Positions 20,858-26,110 of a stretch of 26,110 bases of DNA are shown here, piece after piece. The stretch is from the IMG/VR virus record IMGVR_UViG_3300031972_000150, positions 1 through 26,110 of that record; one strand, 5' to 3'. This DNA is from a virus. The notes beneath the pieces were generated by a model. The model worked only from the letters and a program-made list of their open reading frames with translations. It ran no database searches and had not been told where the DNA came from. The translations under genes were made by a program, and so were the position numbers. Position 1 is the stretch's first letter, and each line of letters starts with the position of its first letter.

Positions 20858-21206
20858 TAAGTTTGAAAAGGATGTGTCACAGCATCTCCATGGCTTCCTG
20901 TATGAGCCGTTTACAGTACCCTACACAATCCATAGGAACTACAAACCGGACTTCGTACATGAAGCTACAGGGACGCTGGTGGAGTGCAAGGGGTTCTTCA
21001 GGGACGGAGACACAAAGAAGTACAAGAGTGTCAGGGACAGCCTACCAGAAGACCAGAGGCTAGTGTTCGTCCTGATGCACCCCAACAAGAAGATTAGGAA
21101 AGGAGCCACGATGACAATGGCACAATGGTGTGACAAAGAAGAAATTATGTGGTATACTATAGATACACTTCAGGAGTTGATTAGCGATGTCTCTAACAAT
21201 GGATGA
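20823..21206 (+). CDS. Endonuclease I (Holliday junction resolvase), T7 gp3-like
   Basis: The 127-residue product lines up with T7 endonuclease I over its core: FRSKFEKDVSQHL (E15), YKPDF (D43) and LVECKG (E54, K56), the four catalytic residues of the family. A YKGSP-like turn appears as IRKGATMTMAQWCDKE. It resolves branched DNA before packaging and helps break down host DNA. The gene begins within the exonuclease gene, and its end carries a promoter for the next genes. Confidence 0.92.
   Translation: MSRRFQKLSFRSKFEKDVSQHLHGFLYEPFTVPYTIHRNYKPDFVHEATGTLVECKGFFRDGDTKKYKSVRDSLPEDQRLVFVLMHPNKKIRKGATMTMAQWCDKEEIMWYTIDTLQELISDVSNNG
21130..21158 (+). promoter_or_regulatory. Rightward promoter for the reductase module
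   Basis: GTGACA (21130-21135), 17 bases, then TATACT (21153-21158) with TG one base before the -10 (TGGTATACT). It lies inside the endonuclease I gene. The -35 box, spacer length and GTGGTATA element match the promoter at 15932-15960. Confidence 0.8.
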
Positions 21207-21372
21207 AATCAAGGAAAGGATACTGCGTGTCTATGACCCAGATGACTTGTTAGAGGCACTGGAGATATCATCGGAAGAACTCATGGATCGCTTTGAAGAC
21301 AAACTGATTAATCGTTTGGACAGGTTTGAAGAGGAACTGGTGGATGAAGAGGAGGACGAAGATGAGTATTGA
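21187..21372 (+). CDS. Small very acidic protein
   Basis: The 61-residue product (MSLTMDEIKERILRVYDPDD, then EELMDRFEDKLINRLDRF) is a charged helix with a Glu/Asp tail (VDEEEDEDEY). It is the first gene after the promoter at 21130-21158 and has CAGGAG upstream. It overlaps endonuclease I by 20 bases and the next gene by 11. No family recognised; similar acidic small proteins recur in T7-like phages. Confidence 0.75.
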   Translation: MSLTMDEIKERILRVYDPDDLLEALEISSEELMDRFEDKLINRLDRFEEELVDEEEDEDEY

Positions 21373-21604
21373 TAATGCTACGGTAGTTGAGTGGGACAAT
21401 GTGTCTAAACCGGAGCATTACAACAAAGGAGGGATCGAAGCAATCGACGGTATCAAAGCCTCCATGACGGACACAGAGTTCAGAGGGTATCTCAAGGGCA
21501 ATGCAGTGAAGTATCTTTGGCGCTACACCTACAAGAACAAACCCGTAGAGGATCTCAGGAAGTGTCGCTGGTACATAGACAGGTTGATACAGGAGCTAAT
21601 CTAA
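21362..21604 (+). CDS. DUF3310 family protein
   Basis: The 80-residue product contains KPEHYNKGGIEAIDG, YLKGNAVKYLWRYTYKNKP and LRKCRWYIDRLI, the signature of DUF3310 (SaV-like), a small nucleotide-kinase-associated phage family of unknown activity. I chose the start at 21362 because GAGGAGG lies six bases before it; an in-frame ATG at 21326 lies inside the previous gene. Its stop overlaps the next start (TAATG). Its place beside the reductase fits a link to nucleotide metabolism. Confidence 0.88.
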   Translation: MSIDNATVVEWDNVSKPEHYNKGGIEAIDGIKASMTDTEFRGYLKGNAVKYLWRYTYKNKPVEDLRKCRWYIDRLIQELI

Positions 21605-21834
21605 TGAAAGTAATTGAAGGACACTTCGGAGACAAGGATGAGAAACTACCAGTATCAACGGTATTTGGGGCTATTTCTTCAGTGGAGGATTTAGACAGCT
21701 ATGAGGACGCCTTCTGCATAGTCAAGTCAGACGACTACGTTGTCATCTCTACGAACCTCAACACACACCAGCTGTACTTCCTGCTGGACCAAATTAAACT
21801 ATCGCTAATTACACGAGGAGACTACGAAATCTAA
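21604..21834 (+). CDS. Small unknown protein before the reductase
   Basis: The 76-residue product begins MKVIEGHFGDKDEKLPVS and ends ITRGDYEI. It is acidic with beta-rich segments (AFCIVKSDDYVVIS). The start has AGGAG eight bases upstream and a TAATG overlap; a longer frame from 21517 runs through the DUF3310 gene and is not credible. Its stop overlaps the reductase start (TAATG), so the two are coupled. Confidence 0.78.
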   Translation: MKVIEGHFGDKDEKLPVSTVFGAISSVEDLDSYEDAFCIVKSDDYVVISTNLNTHQLYFLLDQIKLSLITRGDYEI

Positions 21835-23705
21835 TGGACGCATATCAACAGTACATACACAAGTCCCGATACGCCAGATACTTACCAGAAGAGCAGCGCA
21901 GGGAGACATGGCTAGAGACAGTCAACCGCTACCTTGACTTCTGGGTCAACAAAGAGAAGATCACACGTAAGGAAGCTACAGGACTCTATGACGACATCTA
22001 CAAGCTGGACGTAATGCCCAGCATGAGAGCCTTGATGACCGCTGGTGAGGCTCTGGACAGGGACAATGTAGCTGGCTTCAACTGCTCCTACTTGCCCATT
22101 GACCACCCCAAAGCATTTGACGAGATGATGTACGTCCTCATGTGTGGCACTGGTGTCGGCTTCAGTGTGGAACGTCAGTACATCACAAAGCTACCAGAAG
22201 TCGCAGAGGAGTTCCATGATACAGATACCGTTGTACACGTCGCTGACAGCAAGATTGGGTGGGCAAAAGCATACCGCGAGCTTATCGCAATGCTCTTTAG
22301 TGGCCAAGTTCCAAAGTGGGACGTATCTGGAGTTAGACCTGCAGGGGCAACACTTAAAACCTTCGGAGGTAGAGCAAGTGGTCCAGAACCTCTTGTTGAC
22401 CTGTTTCAATTCACAATCGATGTCTTTCGCCAAGCTGCTGGACGAAAGCTTAGTTCCATCGAATGTCACGATATCTGCTGTAAGATTGCACAGATCGTCG
22501 TCGTTGGGGGAGTCCGAAGAAGTGCTCTCATCAGTCTCAGTAACCTCACTGACGATAGAATAAGAAGAGCTAAATCAGGGCAGTGGTGGGTAGATAATCC
22601 ACAGCGCGGCTTGGCTAACAACTCTGCTTGCTACACAGAGAAGCCAGATTTTGAAGCATTTTTGAACGAGTGGAAAAGTTTGTATGAGTCCAGATCAGGT
22701 GAACGGGGTGTTTTCAGTCGCGTCGCAAGTCAACGACAAGCTGCAAAGAATGAACGAAGAGATGCTACCTTTGATTTTGGCACTAATCCATGCTCAGAAA
22801 TCATCCTCAGACCGTATCAGTTCTGCAACTTATCAGAAGTTGTCATCAGGGCAACCGATAGTCTCGACAGTCTCCGACGGAAAGTACGAAGTGCAACTAT
22901 CCTTGGCACTCTGCAAGCAACACTAACCGACTTCAGATACCTGCGTAAGATCTGGAGTGACAACACAAAAGAAGAGGCATTACTTGGCGTGTCCCTGACT
23001 GGCATCATGGATCACCCAGTGATGTCGGGGAGGAAGAGCAAAGATGAACTCAAGTACTGGCTACAAGAGCTTAAGAAGGAAGCTATTAAGACTAACCGCA
23101 AATGGGCTGAGAGGCTTGGCATTAGCACTAGCACTGCCATTACTGCTGTTAAGCCTTCCGGTACTGTTAGCCAATTGGTTGATTCTGCATCTGGCATACA
23201 TCCTAGATACTCAGATCAGTACATTCGACGAGTAAGAGCAGACGCACGAGACCCACTGTGTGCTGTGCTTGAGGCTTCAGGAGTGCCTGTAGAGGACGAC
23301 GTGATGTCACCCAGTACTAAGGTATTCTCCTTTCCCATCAAGTCCCCCAAAGGCGCTGTAGTGGCTTCTGACATGGGTGCTATGGAGCAGCTTGAGCTAT
23401 GGGAGATGTATCAGGACCACTGGTGTGAACACAAGCCTTCCATGACGTGCTACTATAGGGACGATGAGTTCCTTGAGGTGGGACAATGGCTGTACAACAA
23501 GTTCGACAAGGTGAGTGGCATTAGCTTTCTACCTTACTCAGAACACACGTACCAACAAGCGCCCTATGAGCCTGTGGATCTTGAGACTTACAAGACGCTT
23601 GCTAAGGAGTTCCCAGACAACATTGAGTGGGACATCGTGGAGGCTAGTGACATGACCGAAGGTGCACAGCAGTTAGCGTGTGTCTCCGGGGTGTGTGAAG
23701 TGTGA
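21834..23705 (+). CDS. Class II (B12-dependent) ribonucleotide reductase, monomeric
   Basis: The 623-residue enzyme reduces ribonucleotides using adenosylcobalamin. Landmarks: N318-C320-E322 (TNPCSEI) as the thiyl-radical site, with redox Cys C84 (FNCS) and C331 (FCNL). The 11-residue gap from C320 to C331 equals the C408-C419 spacing of Lactobacillus RTPR. The C-terminal pair C616/C621 (CVSGVC) has the five-residue spacing of RTPR C731/C736. No small subunit gene is present, which fits class II. It is shorter than RTPR (739). Codon choice shifts over about 22245-22950. It ends at the convergent terminator. Confidence 0.95.
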   Translation: MDAYQQYIHKSRYARYLPEEQRRETWLETVNRYLDFWVNKEKITRKEATGLYDDIYKLDVMPSMRALMTAGEALDRDNVAGFNCSYLPIDHPKAFDEMMYVLMCGTGVGFSVERQYITKLPEVAEEFHDTDTVVHVADSKIGWAKAYRELIAMLFSGQVPKWDVSGVRPAGATLKTFGGRASGPEPLVDLFQFTIDVFRQAAGRKLSSIECHDICCKIAQIVVVGGVRRSALISLSNLTDDRIRRAKSGQWWVDNPQRGLANNSACYTEKPDFEAFLNEWKSLYESRSGERGVFSRVASQRQAAKNERRDATFDFGTNPCSEIILRPYQFCNLSEVVIRATDSLDSLRRKVRSATILGTLQATLTDFRYLRKIWSDNTKEEALLGVSLTGIMDHPVMSGRKSKDELKYWLQELKKEAIKTNRKWAERLGISTSTAITAVKPSGTVSQLVDSASGIHPRYSDQYIRRVRADARDPLCAVLEASGVPVEDDVMSPSTKVFSFPIKSPKGAVVASDMGAMEQLELWEMYQDHWCEHKPSMTCYYRDDEFLEVGQWLYNKFDKVSGISFLPYSEHTYQQAPYEPVDLETYKTLAKEFPDNIEWDIVEASDMTEGAQQLACVSGVCEV

Positions 23706-23711
23706 AACTAA

Positions 23712-23731
23712 AGGGGCCTTAATTGGCCCCT
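23712..23731. terminator. Convergent hairpin terminator
   Basis: GGGGCC (23713-23718) and GGCCCC (23725-23730) pair around a TTAATT loop, with an extra A-T pair. TATTGTTCTT follows on the plus strand and TTTAGTTT on the minus strand, so it may stop both directions, weakly. It ends the reductase operon and overlaps the stop codon of the converging gene at 23730. Confidence 0.8.
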
Positions 23732-25658
23732 ATTGTTCTTCTTCGTCTTTAGCAGCCGCTGAAGTCAAGCCGGCGCCTATCAACATCCCACCACGATCCT
23801 GCATACGCTCTGCAGCTACTGTTTCTCTAGTCGGTTTAGCAGTAGCTATCTTTTCTAGAGCAGCGTCTACGTCAACAGCCTGCGAGTCTTTTTCAACAGG
23901 CGCTTTGTTTGAGATGCCAGCTTCGGGATCTCTAAAGTTCTTGAAGATAGGAGGAGTAACTGCGATCAGAGAGTTAGGTATGATACGATCTGTCGCGGCT
24001 TTAACTGGTTTGATGTTTTCAAAGAAGTCGTGAACGTCCGACATAATCAGCGCGGTTGTGCCGTCAGGTTTTACGTAACCAGACACATGAATACCGCCTT
24101 CAACAATAGCAGACCCCGTAGTGTTACCGGAAAAGAAGACCTTACCGCTTTCGTCTCTGCCTGTTATAGTCAGGTTTTGTCTTCTTAGTTCGTCAAGCAG
24201 AGTCCCTTGAGTTATTTCAGTGCCTTCTAAGGCTTTAAAAGCGTTGTTGATTTTGTATGCAGGAGAACCTTCTTTTCTAGTACTTGTTAAATCGAAGAAA
24301 TGATTACCAGATGTTTGTCCTTTTGCTGCTCTTTTCATCACAACCAGAGCAGGAACACCTGCCTCACCCAGCGCGTCTCTATGTGCGTTAAGGATGTTTT
24401 GCTCTAGTTTACTAGATACGTTTTCAGAAAAGGAGACATCGTATCTGTCGCTGGACGCTTGGTTGTTTTTAAGGAACCAAGAAGATAAAGTACCTCTTTG
24501 GTAGGCGTTATAAGGTTCAACAAAGGACTCTAAAGCAATCTGTGCAAGCCCTTCGTTTAAACCACCACGCCTACCTGCCTGTGAACCAATGTGCATCTGG
24601 TAGATGGCTTCTGCCACGGCTTTTGGAATACCTCTATCGGGCAATTGAGAACCTAATTGTCGTATTTCTTCATCAAGCTCTAAATGTCTTTCTGTACGTC
24701 TGCCTCCGGGTTTGTCTAATGCTCTATATTCTTGTTGTTTCTTTGCTATCTCTTGTAAAATCTTTTTACCTTCGGGACTATCTGCAAATTTAGAGCCAAT
24801 CATGTGTGCTTCAATAATACGTCTTCCGGTTTCGGATAGACCCTGCTCTCTGAATAAAGCACGAGATTCAGGGCTAAACAAGTCCTTAACAGTCCTTTTA
24901 AAACCTTCTTGTGCAAAATTAGCAACAGTGCTTAGTTTTGCAACCATTGCTCTTGATTCTTTTGATGATTCAAAATCTTTTGTTTTTAGTGTATCTTGAC
25001 CAATTCTTTTGCGGAACTGTCTAACCTTTTTTCGCAACGAATCAGGAACCAGCATTCCGTTTTCAGCGAAATCTAAAAAACTGTTAAAACGTGAATTAGC
25101 GTCATACATCGATGTTTCAAGACGCTTTTCCCTGTCCGTTAAACCCCCAAAGGCTCCTGCTTGTTTAGGGTTTGTGGCGCTTGGTTCATATATCCCATAA
25201 AAATTATCTATGTAGTTGTCTAACGAAGCTAACTCCATGCCTCGTCCAGAGAGCCTTCCTGTTCTCTGGTCTACAATGTTGGACCCTACTTGCCTCATGG
25301 CTGATCCTAAGCCAAACAAACCCAAGTCAGCAGCAGAAAGACCCGCGCCGACGTTCCTAGCCATACGTGGGTACTGTTCGGCTGTGGCTGCAATAGGCCG
25401 TGTCACAGGTTCTGCAATGATCCCCAAAGGAGGAAAGAGACTACCTGCTGCCTCCATCGCAGGTCCAACAGTTTTTTCTGCGATAGTGCCTAATGTGGCG
25501 TCCGATACATTACCTAATGATCTTAAGTAAAACTCAGGCGCAGTGATTTCTCCTAGCTCATACATCTGCCCTTCTTCACGCTGTCTTTCAACGGCAGGTA
25601 CAGTTCCACCACCATCTGTACGAAAATCAGGATAAAGGTTTTGAGATAATCTAGGCAT
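23730..25658 (-). CDS. Large probable internal virion protein
   Basis: The 642-residue product begins MPRLSQNLYPDFRTDGGGTV. It has a Gly/Ala-rich region (EKTVGPAMEAAGSLFPPLGI, VGAGLSAADLGLFGLGSAM), long charged helices (IGQDTLKTKDFESSKES, KKQQEYRALDKPGGRRTERH) and a C-terminal AAERMQDRGGMLIGAGL tail. No enzyme motif stood out. Its size, composition and position at the 3' end of a leftward late operon fit an internal core or ejection protein of a podovirus. It starts with a TAATG overlap on the upstream gene. I cannot name a family. Confidence 0.65.
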   Translation of the reverse strand: MPRLSQNLYPDFRTDGGGTVPAVERQREEGQMYELGEITAPEFYLRSLGNVSDATLGTIAEKTVGPAMEAAGSLFPPLGIIAEPVTRPIAATAEQYPRMARNVGAGLSAADLGLFGLGSAMRQVGSNIVDQRTGRLSGRGMELASLDNYIDNFYGIYEPSATNPKQAGAFGGLTDREKRLETSMYDANSRFNSFLDFAENGMLVPDSLRKKVRQFRKRIGQDTLKTKDFESSKESRAMVAKLSTVANFAQEGFKRTVKDLFSPESRALFREQGLSETGRRIIEAHMIGSKFADSPEGKKILQEIAKKQQEYRALDKPGGRRTERHLELDEEIRQLGSQLPDRGIPKAVAEAIYQMHIGSQAGRRGGLNEGLAQIALESFVEPYNAYQRGTLSSWFLKNNQASSDRYDVSFSENVSSKLEQNILNAHRDALGEAGVPALVVMKRAAKGQTSGNHFFDLTSTRKEGSPAYKINNAFKALEGTEITQGTLLDELRRQNLTITGRDESGKVFFSGNTTGSAIVEGGIHVSGYVKPDGTTALIMSDVHDFFENIKPVKAATDRIIPNSLIAVTPPIFKNFRDPEAGISNKAPVEKDSQAVDVDAALEKIATAKPTRETVAAERMQDRGGMLIGAGLTSAAAKDEEEQ

Positions 25659-26110
25659 TACTTGTCTTCCTGCTCTTGTTCGGCTTCAGCAATGATCTGC
25701 TCACCCGCTGCTCTAAATGCAGAGTACACGATTGCTCTCTGGGCTAAAAGAGATTTCTTAGTCACAGGATCTTTTGTCCTAGCCAAGCCTTTCTCTATTT
25801 CTTTAAAAATATCGTTGAGAGCATAAGACACTTTAGCACGTATGTTAGCAGGTGTCTCTGATTTCATTGCTCTTCTAACAATGACAATAGGAGCCATTCC
25901 AACACCTAAACCCAACGTAGCTGCGATATTAAGTAACTGGCTTGATATAGTTTCACCTACGTACTTATCTAAGCCCAACTCTTGAACGTAGCGTCCTACA
26001 GCTCCCTGCGCCTCTTTAGCAGCCTTCTGTGCTATGTTGTCCTGTACGTCCAAAATTCTAGACTGTCTCGCAAAGATGTCTTCAGCTTCAGGCACAACAT
26101 CAAACAAAGA
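25658..26110 (-). CDS. C-terminal part of a virion protein, truncated by window edge
   Basis: The frame is open to the right edge (reading SLFDVVPEAEDIF at the edge), so its start lies outside; an in-frame TTG at 26107 is not a convincing start. The visible 150 residues include a hydrophobic Gly-rich helix (LLNIAATLGLGVGMAPIVIV), charged helices and an acidic Glu/Gln tail (EAEQEQEDK). Such membrane-active helices occur in ejection proteins of podoviruses. Its stop overlaps the next start (TAATG). Assignment as an internal virion protein is inference. Confidence 0.6.
   Translation of the reverse strand, partial: SLFDVVPEAEDIFARQSRILDVQDNIAQKAAKEAQGAVGRYVQELGLDKYVGETISSQLLNIAATLGLGVGMAPIVIVRRAMKSETPANIRAKVSYALNDIFKEIEKGLARTKDPVTKKSLLAQRAIVYSAFRAAGEQIIAEAEQEQEDK

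Noticed and set aside
22144-22926. Alternate-frame ORFs inside the reductase gene
   Set aside because: They are by-products of the same codon shift and have no family features.
1-26110. tRNA genes, integrase or lysogeny genes
   Set aside because: None found on either strand by eye; short structured RNAs cannot be excluded without a dedicated scan.

Overview
This window reads as part of the genome of a lytic, tailed, double-stranded DNA phage with a T7-like replication set but no phage RNA polymerase in view. Replication genes are a gp2.5-like single-strand binding protein, a gp4-like primase-helicase, a family A DNA polymerase of T7 type, a RecB/Cas4-like exonuclease and a T7-type endonuclease I. 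They are combined with a flavin-dependent thymidylate synthase (ThyX) and a monomeric, B12-dependent (class II) ribonucleotide reductase. From general knowledge, this combination fits the marine cobaviruses (SIO1-like podoviruses, now Zobellviridae), which infect marine alphaproteobacteria. That placement is inference. No integrase, repressor, tRNA, CRISPR array or insertion sequence was seen.

Layout. Positions 1-11119 are transcribed leftward and hold packaging, head, lysis and fibre genes. In transcription order they are: an AT-hook protein (likely small terminase), an M15 endolysin, a beta-rich virion protein, large terminase, portal, a cluster of tiny basic proteins, two small proteins, scaffold, major capsid, two fibre-like proteins and three small proteins running off the left edge. 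Positions 11120-11672 are a non-coding divergent control region. It has a strong leftward sigma70-type promoter, an imperfect inverted repeat, three perfectly spaced 67-bp tandem repeats each carrying GTCAAGTGTTGAC, and a rightward promoter. Positions 11673-23705 are transcribed rightward. First comes a run of small genes of unknown role, including a Cys-rich GP88-family protein; then ThyX, small membrane and zinc proteins, the replication block and the nucleotide reductase. Positions 23706-26110 are leftward again and hold the ends of two internal-virion-type proteins. A hairpin terminator at 23712-23731 separates these from the converging reductase gene.

How it works together. If the genome is circular or circularly permuted, the two leftward blocks could be one long late operon. 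The genome would then have a single divergent start near 11.2-11.6 kb and a single convergent stop near 23.7 kb. The promoters seen look like host sigma70 sites, and most have an extended -10. Late genes would be fired from 11176 and again from 6094; early and middle genes from 11638, 15960 and 21158. Genes are packed with ATGA, TAATG and TAGTG overlaps, which suggests translational coupling. ThyX, the class II reductase and the nucleases would supply deoxynucleotides for the T7-like replisome.

Most worth a second look: the 67-bp repeat array; the GP88-like eight-cysteine protein leading the early operon; a likely overprinted 60-residue gene across the portal end; codon-usage patches over the catalytic cores of the polymerase and the reductase; and an out-of-frame 11-bp repeat inside a lipoprotein-like gene.
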